Below are positions 45,199-52,699 of a DNA stretch of 64,000 bases, in pieces. This stretch comes from a bacterium HR33 (GTDB taxonomy: Bacteria; Gemmatimonadota; Gemmatimonadetes; Gemmatimonadales; GWC2-71-9). Position numbers and translations under genes: made by a program. Below the pieces are notes generated by a model. It was given only the letters and a program-made list of their open reading frames with translations, was not told the DNA's origin and ran no database searches. Every line of letters starts with the position of its first letter. The stretch's first letter is position 1. The stretch covers positions 620,001 through 684,000 of the forward strand of contig BEIJ01000002.1 in NCBI GenBank assembly GCA_002923375.1, in the 5' to 3' direction.

Positions 45199-46170
45199 CT
45201 GACTGACCAAGCTGGGCGCGTGGAAAGTATCGGCTCCTAGCCGGAGACGGCACCGCGGCAGCCGTGCCGCCTCTATAAACAGCTGTAGCACGGCGGCCCG
45301 CCCTCCCAAGTCGGTCAGGAACCAGGGGGATTGGCGAACCAGTTGTTCGAACACCTGCGCCGAAGTGCATCGACTCCCGGCAGTGGGCAGATTCGGCGAG
45401 ACGTTCGTCAGAGCGACGCCGCCGAGCGGTACGATCCGTCTTCGGCAGTTTCTCCCCAGTGACCCGCTCCGTACGGTGCCGCGCGTTCCGGTGGGGACTC
45501 CCCTATGCCATCCCTCATCCAAATGGAAGCGGCGTGGCCAGCCCTCGAGCAGAACTCTTCCGCCATCGACCCAGATAACGATCTGGTCGTCCGAGAGGTA
45601 ACGCCAACCGGCCTTTAGCAGATTGGCGCAGGTAGTGGACTTTCCCGAGCGGGAATCTCCGATCAAAGCAACGGCTCTACCACTGGGCCCGACCACCGCG
45701 GCTCCGTGAACCAGAGCCCGGCCGAGCCGGCCGAGCAGCAGTCCTGCGGATACCGTCAGCATGTTGAAGATCTCCGCAGCGACCGCGTCGGCAACGCCGG
45801 ACGGCGGGCTTATGTGCGCCGCTTTGGCGGAGAGATCTATCCACCCCATGGTGCCGCTCGCACCAAGAAGCCTGACCGTGGTTCCCGGACCGCAAGCCCA
45901 AACCCGGATGGAACCCAGGGTCAACGTTGGTCTTCCTAGGGGCAGAGGCTCGGGTTGGCTGAACGGCTCTCCATCCCTCCAGGCCTCGACCCGAATCCAA
46001 GCGCGGACCTTGCGATGCGCCTTGAAGCGGGCCAGCCGCCGGGGCAGCCAGGCTTGAACCGCCCAGCGGTGTTCATCCGCCGTCAATAGTGCCAGGGAAT
46101 GATCTGCCAGTAGCGGGTAGCAGAGCCCTCGGCAGCCTGGCGACCGTTTACGGTCGTGTAGGTTCAGCAT
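45166..46170 (-). CDS. HPr-kinase-like protein (predicted RiPP/lasso peptide kinase)
   Basis: 334 residues from the ATG at 46170; the longer frame upstream of it is a shadow of the B2 gene. The P-loop GDSRSGKSTTCANLLKAG lies at about residues 165-182, followed by the YLSDDQIVIW segment expected for the HprK-type catalytic Asp pair. N-terminal half is variable. HprK homologues in paeninodin-type clusters phosphorylate a Ser at the C terminus of the lasso peptide; the precursor here ends SGSTVF, offering Ser/Thr acceptors. ATG overlaps the B2 stop by seven bases. Last gene of the minus-strand RiPP operon. Confidence 0.82.
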   Translation of the reverse strand: MLNLHDRKRSPGCRGLCYPLLADHSLALLTADEHRWAVQAWLPRRLARFKAHRKVRAWIRVEAWRDGEPFSQPEPLPLGRPTLTLGSIRVWACGPGTTVRLLGASGTMGWIDLSAKAAHISPPSGVADAVAAEIFNMLTVSAGLLLGRLGRALVHGAAVVGPSGRAVALIGDSRSGKSTTCANLLKAGWRYLSDDQIVIWVDGGRVLLEGWPRRFHLDEGWHRGVPTGTRGTVRSGSLGRNCRRRIVPLGGVALTNVSPNLPTAGSRCTSAQVFEQLVRQSPWFLTDLGGRAAVLQLFIEAARLPRCRLRLGADTFHAPSLVSQLFATLFEGQI

Positions 46171-46565
46171 GCGGAGGTGGATCGGAGAGGGATCCACGGT
46201 TCGGTGACTCGTTGTTCGAGCGCGACCCAGGCGTGGGCCGACACGGTATCCTGGGAGGCGTTGCCAGTCCGCCTCACGCCGATCTGTACTCTGCACCGGA
46301 AGCCGTAGTGGCGCAGCACCACGCACTGAGTTACAGCGCGGTACAGGCAGGTGTTTTTCCACAAACCTCCGGGAACTCTCGCGAGCAATCTGAGGGCGAA
46401 CATCGCGACCCGGATGCTCCGCATCGCTGGGGCGGCCTCGGGCCGTGAGCCTCCGGTGCGGGAACAGCAGCAGATGAGCAGTGTCATGCGATCCGCCGTG
46501 AGCCAGTAAGGACTCGCCGCGGCAGCAGCCAGGCCCAGCAATATCGCGCGGCACGGAGCCGTCAT
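46164..46565 (-). CDS. Lasso-peptide B2-type leader peptidase (transglutaminase-like cysteine protease)
   Basis: 133 residues. The catalytic cysteine lies in KNTCLYRAVTQC and the histidine in SAHAWVAL, the pattern of the transglut_core3 / lasso B2 family, which removes the leader from the precursor once B1 has bound it. Length fits a free-standing B2. A downstream acidic residue for the triad is probable but not certain (E in VTEPWIPL region). ATG overlaps the PqqD-gene stop (ATGA), and B1-B2 adjacency is the usual split arrangement. The N-terminal hydrophobic stretch may associate with the membrane. Confidence 0.88.
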   Translation of the reverse strand: MTAPCRAILLGLAAAAASPYWLTADRMTLLICCCSRTGGSRPEAAPAMRSIRVAMFALRLLARVPGGLWKNTCLYRAVTQCVVLRHYGFRCRVQIGVRRTGNASQDTVSAHAWVALEQRVTEPWIPLRSTSAC

Positions 46566-46831
46566 CTGGTAACCAGCGATCTCTCTTCTAGTTCCGCCAG
46601 CAGACGACGCGTGTCGGCGAGGGCGGTCTCCTCGTCTACGGCGAACTGGACCACCAGCCTTCGGACGACCGAGTTTTCATCGGCGCCCCCTTCCAGCGCA
46701 TGCCAGATGGCAGCGGCGGTTTCATTGAGCTGGTAATAGGTCTTTTGCCTCACGTCCAGCACCACCGCCTCGCCGTCGAGGTCAGCCACTAGAACTTCGG
46801 GCGCGATCCTGTACGTAGTGTTGCGGTTCAT
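46562..46831 (-). CDS. PqqD-family RiPP recognition protein (lasso B1 type)
   Basis: 89 residues with the winged-helix PqqD fold: the beta part YRIAPEVLVADLDGEAVVLD, then YYQLNETAAAIWHAL and a helical end (LLAELEERSLV). Such domains grip the leader peptide and hand it to the maturation enzymes. It is immediately followed by the B2 peptidase. The start has a very good ribosome site, GGGAGGT about eight bases upstream, which lies in one copy of a 31 bp direct repeat. No cyclase gene follows. Confidence 0.92.
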   Translation of the reverse strand: MNRNTTYRIAPEVLVADLDGEAVVLDVRQKTYYQLNETAAAIWHALEGGADENSVVRRLVVQFAVDEETALADTRRLLAELEERSLVTR

Positions 46832-46836
46832 ACCTG

Positions 46837-46934
46837 GTTACCTCCCGGTCTAGTTCCAAATCCCGGAAAAAGGGTAAAACACGCGGCTGCGGTGGGGGCC
46901 CACGTTACCTCCCGGTCTAGTTCCAAATCCCGGA
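46837..46934. repeat. 31 bp direct repeat flanking the PqqD-gene leader
   Basis: Identical 31 base copies at 46837-46867 and 46904-46934, period 67. On the minus strand the upstream copy contains the last codons and stop of the propeller gene, the downstream copy carries the Shine-Dalgarno sequence of the PqqD gene. The 36 bases between them look non-coding. It resembles the scar of a small tandem duplication or of an excised segment at the point where the two halves of the RiPP operon join. Confidence 0.85.
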
Positions 46935-48053
46935 GGGGTGCTGCGGTCGCCCCGGCAAAGTGTGGATCGTGTGTACTTCATCCGGCCGTGCGGGGTCCAG
47001 CCATCGCAGCTGAGGTTGTCCCCCGATCCATGCGGTGTAGACCAGCCTGCCGTCGCTGAGCCACGCAGGCTGAGCGTCTATCCCCGGTCGCATGGTAAGC
47101 CGCAATAGGCGCTTCCGGGGAAGTTCGATGACGTAAATCTCAGTGTCGCCGCCGGGCGTCCGGTTGCTGGCAAAGGCAACCCGGTTTCCGTCGCGGCTCC
47201 AGGCTGGCTCGACTTCCGCACTGGAGCCGGAGTCGGGCAGGAGGAGGGAGAACTGGAGCTCAGCCACGTCCAAGGTGAAAAGGTCTGCCGACCCCAGGCT
47301 GGTCGATACGAAAGCCAATTGCATAGAGCCGGGAGCCCACGTAGGGCTCGCCTCCACCGATCCGGGGTACCCGAAACCGATGCTCAACCTGCGCGCGTTC
47401 TCTCCATTCGGCCCGGCGGTATAGAGTTTGGGAACGCCGCCGTCGGTTCTGGTATAGGCCAGCCGCATGCCGTCCGGAGAGAGAGCGGGATCTCCTTCGT
47501 TCGCCCGCGTATCGGTAATGCGGACCTCGGTACGACCGTCTAGCGAAACCGAATAGAGCTCCCCGTTTCCGTCTCTGTAGCTGACGAACACAACCCGCCC
47601 CTTGGCTGCCGTAGGCTTGAGGTCTTCCCCCGGGTGATTCGTGAGGCGGACTAGATCCTGCCCGTCGAGAGCCACCAGATAGATATCCCGGTTACCCGAG
47701 ACCGCCATATCGAATACGATGGTTGGTGGCGCGTTCGGCTCAAGCTTCACCGATGCCGATCCCACCTCGGTACGGGCCGTGACGATCACCGGATCCGTGC
47801 TGCGGATCCTGGCTCGTCCCCCTGACTCGAAAGCGATCGCGTCTGCCGGCTGGGCGGACCAGATGACCGACGAATCCGGCAACTTCTGGCCGTCGAGTCG
47901 AGCGGTGAGCGCGATCACCGAACCCCGCTCGACTCGACCGGACACTTCGACTGAAAGCCGGTTTGCCGGACCGGAGTGATCAGCGCAGCTCGTGCACAGG
48001 GACCCCACGAGGCTGGAAAGCTGCAAGAGGACCGCTGGGTGGGGGCGAGTCAT
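46917..48053 (-). CDS. TolB-like (PD40) beta-propeller protein of the RiPP operon
   Basis: 378 residues with an N-terminal signal-like segment (LLQLSSLVGSLCTSCAD; a lipoprotein cysteine is possible but the lipobox is poor). An immunoglobulin-like region (about 30-105) is followed by WD40/PD40 repeats: NRDIYLVALDGQDLVRLT, DPALSPDGMRLAYTR, PTWAPGSMQLAFVS and PAWSRDGNRVAFASNR. The fold is a TolB-type propeller expected outside the cytoplasm. ATG overlaps the Wzz-like gene stop (ATGA). Its role in a peptide pathway is unknown; binding of product or envelope polymer is inference. Confidence 0.82.
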   Translation of the reverse strand: MTRPHPAVLLQLSSLVGSLCTSCADHSGPANRLSVEVSGRVERGSVIALTARLDGQKLPDSSVIWSAQPADAIAFESGGRARIRSTDPVIVTARTEVGSASVKLEPNAPPTIVFDMAVSGNRDIYLVALDGQDLVRLTNHPGEDLKPTAAKGRVVFVSYRDGNGELYSVSLDGRTEVRITDTRANEGDPALSPDGMRLAYTRTDGGVPKLYTAGPNGENARRLSIGFGYPGSVEASPTWAPGSMQLAFVSTSLGSADLFTLDVAELQFSLLLPDSGSSAEVEPAWSRDGNRVAFASNRTPGGDTEIYVIELPRKRLLRLTMRPGIDAQPAWLSDGRLVYTAWIGGQPQLRWLDPARPDEVHTIHTLPGRPQHPSGIWN

Positions 48054-49018
48054 CTGTCCGATGGGCGTGGTGTACTGCGGCAGGCGCCCAGCTCTCTAAG
48101 CCGATCTGCTGTGGCGTAAGCCGTGGTGCCTATAACCGAACCCACGAGGGCGAAAATGATGCTGGCGGCCAGCACGTTCGGTCCGCTGGGTTCCACAGGA
48201 GCGGTCGGAGAGTCGATCACCGTGATGAAGGGGGTCTCTCGGTGTTCTTCCAATCTTCCTTCTTGGTAAGCGACGTCCAGCGAGAGGCGCAGTTGCTCGA
48301 GCCACTGAACCCGCCGCATCAGTCGTTCCGCTTCCAGCTGGAGCCGGGGAGAACTCCGGTACTCGCGGTTTTGCGTCAGGAAGGATTTCAGCTCCTCCTC
48401 CGACTGGCGGAGACTTCGTTCGGCCTGTAACAGGCGCTCCTCGGCGAATCGCCGAATCATTCGTCCCCGTTGTCGGCGCTTTTCCGCCACGAAGGCTTGC
48501 ACCAGCGCCAGCAAGCGGGCGTTAAGTTGAGCGGCGAGTTCCGGGCTCGGTGCGGTGGTGCGTAAACTGACGATACCGGTCAGCGGATCAGTTCGAGCCT
48601 CGACTCGTTTCTCCAGCCACCGAACCGCTGCTTCCAGGCGCTCCTCTTCGGCGTCGCCGGAGAGCTCTAGGACTTCCGGGAGCGTCCCGGCGGAGTTGCC
48701 TTCCTGGCGGTTCACGCTATAAGTGGCCGCGGCGGCCTTTCTGAGGGTGCTGCGCAATCGCGGCAGTTCCTCATAAAAAGCTGGGCCTTCCAGGGCCTCG
48801 GGCCATGCCACGAGGGGGACGCTCGCGACGCCGGGGATCTTTATTCGTTCCGCTCCCCTGGAGTACGGCCCCAAATGGGGCACGAAGCTTGACTCGCAGA
48901 CGTACTGCTCGTCAGAAATCGACGTCCAACCCAGCCCGAATCCCGCGCCGCCGATCGCGGTCCACCAGACAACTCGGCGCCAGCGCAGCACCGCCGTAGC
49001 GAGGCGTATGACGCTCAT
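48050..49018 (-). CDS. Wzz/chain-length-determinant-like membrane protein
   Basis: 322 residues from the ATG at 49018, which overlaps the radical SAM stop (ATGA). An N-terminal membrane helix (VVWWTAIGGAGFGLGW), a periplasmic region with a long coiled coil (about 155-235, KRRQRGRMIRRFAEERLLQ) and a C-terminal helix (VLAASIIFALVGSVIGTTAY) preceded by the proline-rich IDSPTAPVEPSGP give the topology of polysaccharide co-polymerases. No tyrosine-kinase domain and no glycan genes lie nearby, so a role in export or scaffold assembly for this locus is possible. Function inferred from topology. Confidence 0.75.
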   Translation of the reverse strand: MSVIRLATAVLRWRRVVWWTAIGGAGFGLGWTSISDEQYVCESSFVPHLGPYSRGAERIKIPGVASVPLVAWPEALEGPAFYEELPRLRSTLRKAAAATYSVNRQEGNSAGTLPEVLELSGDAEEERLEAAVRWLEKRVEARTDPLTGIVSLRTTAPSPELAAQLNARLLALVQAFVAEKRRQRGRMIRRFAEERLLQAERSLRQSEEELKSFLTQNREYRSSPRLQLEAERLMRRVQWLEQLRLSLDVAYQEGRLEEHRETPFITVIDSPTAPVEPSGPNVLAASIIFALVGSVIGTTAYATADRLRELGACRSTPRPSDR

Positions 49019-50034
49019 CGGGTTCCCGGTGCAGTCTCGACCGCAGCCTGATGCCAAGGCGACTGCGGGAACCTGCTCAGCCAGCCGAGCTTGCCGCTGG
49101 CGCGGGCGCAGCGCAGGCAGGGAAAGGGGTCGGTGATTTCGGGGCAGTGTGGTTTGGGCCGGCTCGCCTGGAAGAGCTCGCGGAGCCGGTTCAGGTACAA
49201 CGCGTATCCCTCAGTCAGTGTTACCTCGTGAAGATCGGCGACCACTTCCTTCTGGTTGAGGCCGTAGTTGGAGAGCTGGCAACAGGTACACAATCTGCCT
49301 CGGGTATCCACGTAGATTCGGCGGAGGGCGAAGGTTTGGCAGAGCTCTTCCGGCCCCTCGAAGGGGTAACCGTAATCGATCAGGAGCCGCGTGTACCGGG
49401 ACGAGCTCGCTTCCAGAGTCCGGATCGCGTCTTTGACTTGCCACCACTCCTCCGGCGCGAGGTCGCTGCCGCGGGCAGCGGTGGGGGGTGTAGGTTGGGG
49501 GAGGATGTAGTGCACAGCAAAGGCTCCCAACGCTTCGGCCAAATCGGCTGCCGCGGTGATTTCTTCCCGGCTTCGGCGGTCGACCACCAGGCTCAAGGCG
49601 AAGGGTACGCGGTAGCGAGTGAGGACTGCGGCGCTGGTCAATAAGCGCCTAAAGCTGCCCCGGCCCCGCTCGGCATCGTGCGTACTTTCCAGGGCGCCCG
49701 AGAGACTCAGGCGCACAGACTGGGGAGGACAATTCCGTGCCAGGAGTGCGATCCTGCGCCAGTGCCAACCGTTGGTCACGAAGCGGTAGGGTACCCTCCT
49801 TCTAGACATTGCCGCGGCCAGCTCATAAAAGTCGGGGTGCAGCAGCGGTTCCCCGCCGGTGAAGCTCACCAGGACCGATCCGTAGAGTGAGAGCGCCTCG
49901 TCCACCAGGCGTTCGATGAGCTGGCGTTCGAGCCACTTGACGTTGGTGACGTCATCCCGGATGCAGTGGGGACAGCGCAGGTTGCAGTGTTCCGTAAGAG
50001 CGAACCCGAGGATCATTGATGGTGCTGCGGTCAC
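49015..50034 (-). CDS. Radical SAM enzyme of the RiPP operon
   Basis: 339 residues from a GTG at 50034 that overlaps the upstream stop (GTGA); the longer frame beyond it is a shadow of the propeller gene. The cluster motif CNLRCPHC is near residue 20, followed by the SAM-binding SFTGGEPLLHPDF. The C-terminal third has extra cysteines (CTCCQL, then CPEI and CLRCARAS) that could bind an auxiliary iron-sulfur cluster in a SPASM/twitch-like domain. Radical SAM enzymes with such domains modify RiPP precursors; here the position between precursor and PqqD supports that. Substrate not proven. Confidence 0.9.
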   Translation of the reverse strand: MTAAPSMILGFALTEHCNLRCPHCIRDDVTNVKWLERQLIERLVDEALSLYGSVLVSFTGGEPLLHPDFYELAAAMSRRRVPYRFVTNGWHWRRIALLARNCPPQSVRLSLSGALESTHDAERGRGSFRRLLTSAAVLTRYRVPFALSLVVDRRSREEITAAADLAEALGAFAVHYILPQPTPPTAARGSDLAPEEWWQVKDAIRTLEASSSRYTRLLIDYGYPFEGPEELCQTFALRRIYVDTRGRLCTCCQLSNYGLNQKEVVADLHEVTLTEGYALYLNRLRELFQASRPKPHCPEITDPFPCLRCARASGKLGWLSRFPQSPWHQAAVETAPGTR

Positions 50035-52283
50035 CGCGTACCCTCCAGAATCGTAGTCGCCCAGCCCACGGCAAACACTTTCGTTCCCGAGATTCCGCAT
50101 ACACCGAACAGATCCATGCCGGTCGAGACCGATTGCGTCGTCCAGGACACCCCGTCGTAATGAAGCGCGATTCCGCGACCTATCGCGAAGACATCGGTGC
50201 CGGAGCTGCCCCAGACGGCATAGAGGGTTTGGGTCGTGCCGCTGGGTTGCTGCGTCCAGCTTGTGCCGTCGTAGTGGAGAATCGTACCTCCCGCTCCCAC
50301 CGCGAACACGTCGCTCCCGCTCGACCCCCAAACACTCCGCAGCGTCTGCGTCGTCGGGCTTGGCTGAGAGCTCCAAGTCGAGCCGTCGTAATGCAGGATC
50401 GTACCACTCGCCCCAACTGCGAAGACGTCATTTGGACTGTTGGCCCAGACACCGAACAGTGACGCGGTCGTGCCGCTGCTCTGCTGGATCGCCCAGGAAC
50501 CGTCGTAGTGGAGAACCGTGCCACCTTGACCTACGAAGAATACGTCGCTTCCCGAACTCCCCCCGACGTCCCAGAGGTTGCTGATCCCGACCGGTTTGGG
50601 GATGAACTCCCACACCGCACCGTCGTAATGAAGAATTTGGGCCTCGGAGTACCGGCCCACGATGAAAACGTCGCTACCCGAGCTTCCCCAGACTCCACGG
50701 AAGTTGCCGCCGCTGAAAAGCGAATTCTCCTGGAAAGCCCAACTTGTTCCGTCGTAGCGCAAAACGGCGCCGGTGTCCCCGACAGCGAACGCTTCGTTAG
50801 TCGGGAAGCACCAAACGTCCCAAAGGTTCCGCGAAAGAAGCGCTCTCTGGGGAGTCCAGTCGGTGCCGTTGTAGTGCAGGATCAGTCCCGTCTCCCCTAC
50901 TACGAACACGTCGTTGCCGGCCACTCCCCATATGCCCATTAACCACTTCGTTGTACCGCTTGGCTGAGCGCTCCAGCTCGATCCATCGTAGTGCAGGATC
51001 GTACCGGCCTCTCCGGCGGCGAAGACATCGTTTGGACCGGTTCCCCAAACTGCGGTCAGGTAACGCGTAGTACCGCTGTTCTGAGCTGTCCAGGTAGAGC
51101 CGTTGTAGTGAAGAATGGTGCCCCCGGATCCGACAGCGAAGACATCGGAGCTGGAACTGCCCCATACAGCAGCCAACGTCGCACTCGTGCCGCTACTCTG
51201 CGCTGTCCAGCTCGTGCCGTTGTAGCGCAGAATAGTGCCGGACCCGCCAACGGCGAAGACCTCAGCGGATGACGGGCCCCAGACGGCAAACAGCGAGTTT
51301 GTGGTGTTGCTGGGCTGCATCGACCAACCCGATCCGTCGTAGTGAAGAATGGTCCCGCCGGACCCAACAGCATAAACGTCGGTACCCGATGTTCCCCACA
51401 CACCGTAAAGAAACGCGGCGGTACCGGTTGACTGGGCTGTCCAAGCCTTACCGTCGTAATGGATGACCGTCCCCAGGGCGCCCACGGCGAAAACGTCGTT
51501 TTGGGATGCGGCCCAAACCCATTCCAGCCCACTCGCGGTGCCACTGGGTACTGCGGCCCACTCAGCCCCGGTGTAGCGGAGTATCGTGCCGCTCTGGCCC
51601 ACGGCGAAAATGTCCGCTCCCGCTGTACCGTGGATGCCGAAGAGGCCCGCCGCGGTTTCCCGGACAATCCAGCGCAGGACACTCTGCTCGTCGGGCAGTG
51701 CAGCATCGATCAGCACTTCGAAAGCAAAGCTGGTCACAGTGCCTGGGACACTCCATTCCCAGGTCTTCGGAGTCGAGACCTGGTGACTGGTCAGAACTTC
51801 GAGGTACTCAAAGTAAGGCTGGTTCGAGGCCGTGAAGGTGCCTACGCCGTCGGGGTTGGCAACGCTCACTGTTCCCGAACCGCCGGTCACAGTCGGTCCG
51901 GAGTGGAAGAAGACCTTGATTCCGGTCACGGTGGTCCCGTCCGGAGTACCCAGCGCCTGGGTGACGAGGCTCTGGATGCTGACATCGGCCCGGAAGATTT
52001 GCGCGCCGGCATCGTAGCTGACGTTCGCGGAGCGGAGAGCCACGTAAACGCCCTGGCCCCCCAGGGTTAGCGACAGAGAAAGCGCGGGAGCCACCTCGGC
52101 GCGGGGTGTTCGGCACTCAAGCTCTCCGGCCGCGATGTCAGCCCTACAGCTGATCCGCTGAAGGTAGTCCTCCGGTAGCAGATCCTCCGATTCCACCGGT
52201 ACGCGGTCGAAGCAGGCGGTTCCCAGCGATAGAGCCAAGGCCAGGAAGAGGTTCGATCTGGAGGGGAAGACGCGCTTCTTCAC
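50031..52283 (-). CDS. Lipoprotein with about a dozen near-identical beta-propeller repeats
   Basis: 750 residues. Signal with lipobox GTACF (LALALSLGTAC) near residue 24, then a 190-residue N-terminal domain, then from about residue 205 a string of roughly 40-residue repeats with consensus DVFAVGxGGTILHYDG and a W-[GS]-x-Q-[PS]-SGT linker. Repeats are similar in DNA as well. The pattern is that of kelch/YncE-like surface propellers; number and regularity suggest one or two complete wheels. GTG start; stop overlaps the radical SAM GTG. It is the first gene after the precursor. No enzymatic motif seen; a ligand-binding or surface receptor role is inference. Confidence 0.85.
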   Translation of the reverse strand: MKKRVFPSRSNLFLALALSLGTACFDRVPVESEDLLPEDYLQRISCRADIAAGELECRTPRAEVAPALSLSLTLGGQGVYVALRSANVSYDAGAQIFRADVSIQSLVTQALGTPDGTTVTGIKVFFHSGPTVTGGSGTVSVANPDGVGTFTASNQPYFEYLEVLTSHQVSTPKTWEWSVPGTVTSFAFEVLIDAALPDEQSVLRWIVRETAAGLFGIHGTAGADIFAVGQSGTILRYTGAEWAAVPSGTASGLEWVWAASQNDVFAVGALGTVIHYDGKAWTAQSTGTAAFLYGVWGTSGTDVYAVGSGGTILHYDGSGWSMQPSNTTNSLFAVWGPSSAEVFAVGGSGTILRYNGTSWTAQSSGTSATLAAVWGSSSSDVFAVGSGGTILHYNGSTWTAQNSGTTRYLTAVWGTGPNDVFAAGEAGTILHYDGSSWSAQPSGTTKWLMGIWGVAGNDVFVVGETGLILHYNGTDWTPQRALLSRNLWDVWCFPTNEAFAVGDTGAVLRYDGTSWAFQENSLFSGGNFRGVWGSSGSDVFIVGRYSEAQILHYDGAVWEFIPKPVGISNLWDVGGSSGSDVFFVGQGGTVLHYDGSWAIQQSSGTTASLFGVWANSPNDVFAVGASGTILHYDGSTWSSQPSPTTQTLRSVWGSSGSDVFAVGAGGTILHYDGTSWTQQPSGTTQTLYAVWGSSGTDVFAIGRGIALHYDGVSWTTQSVSTGMDLFGVCGISGTKVFAVGWATTILEGTR

Positions 52284-52315
52284 CGAAACCTCGTCGTGGA
52301 TGGTTCCCTATTCCA

Positions 52316-52338
52316 CAGCGCCTCGCTTAAGGGCGCTG
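52316..52338 (-). promoter_or_regulatory. Hairpin between precursor and downstream RiPP genes
   Basis: CAGCGCC pairs perfectly with GGCGCTG (loop of nine), beginning four bases after the precursor stop. There is no T tract, so it is more likely a 3' stabiliser or partial terminator than a full stop. Such hairpins after RiPP precursor genes keep precursor mRNA in excess over enzyme mRNA. Confidence 0.55.
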
Positions 52339-52342
52339 CAGC

Positions 52343-52555
52343 TTAGAAGACGGTACTCCCCGAGCCCACGTCCCCGAACCCGCCGATGGGACTGCCGGTT
52401 ACGAGCGTGAGCTTGGTGAGCGGGGGCAGAACCTTCAGTTGCGGTCTTACCCACGGCTGGCGCTCACCGCGCCCGCCTCTCGCTGCGGGACGGGCGGGAG
52501 AGGCTCTACCGGGTGGGCTTTCGATCGCCGGATGCTTCCGAGGCTCCGTGTTCAT
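52343..52555 (-). CDS. RiPP precursor peptide, lasso-type leader and core
   Basis: 70 residues. The first 33 are Pro/Ala/Arg-rich. Residues 35-40, WVRPQL, match the Y/W-x-x-P-x-L leader motif that B1 (PqqD) proteins bind; LPPLTKLTLVTG follows. The core would be SPIGGFGDVGSGSTVF: with Thr53 at -2 the N-terminal Ser55 and Asp62 define an 8-residue macrolactam ring; if cut one residue earlier, Gly54 and Asp62 define a 9-residue ring. The tail is Gly/Ser-rich with C-terminal STVF. First gene of the operon containing the radical SAM, PqqD, B2 and kinase genes. Family resemblance and cluster support this strongly, but the mature product is not proven. Confidence 0.82.
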   Translation of the reverse strand: MNTEPRKHPAIESPPGRASPARPAARGGRGERQPWVRPQLKVLPPLTKLTLVTGSPIGGFGDVGSGSTVF

Positions 52556-52699
52556 GGCAGCGTTTCTCCAGGCCCGAGGGTCAACGGCGTTGGTCTGAAC
52601 CCTTCCTAACTATTGTTAAACGCGAGAAAACCGGCGAAATGTGATCATGCCGGGACGAGAAGCCTTGACGGCCGGAGTTCCACGCCCGAGAATTGCCTA

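Noticed and set aside
45166-46554. Longer frame of the HPr-kinase-like gene starting at 46554
   Set aside because: Residues before the ATG at 46170 are a shifted-frame shadow of the B2 peptidase gene.
49015-50376. Full-length frame of the radical SAM gene starting at 50376
   Set aside because: The first 114 codons lie antisense-free but out of frame within the propeller gene and read as non-protein sequence; the GTG at 50034 with GTGA overlap is the better start.
50031-51660. CRISPR-like or satellite repeat array
   Set aside because: The repeats are in frame, about 120 bases long and encode propeller blades; there are no short repeats with unique spacers.
52556-52699. ECF-type promoter (GGAACT...CGTC) for the precursor
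   Set aside because: GGAAC and CGTC are present on the minus strand, but 19 bases apart rather than about 16-17 and far from the start; too weak to report as a site.
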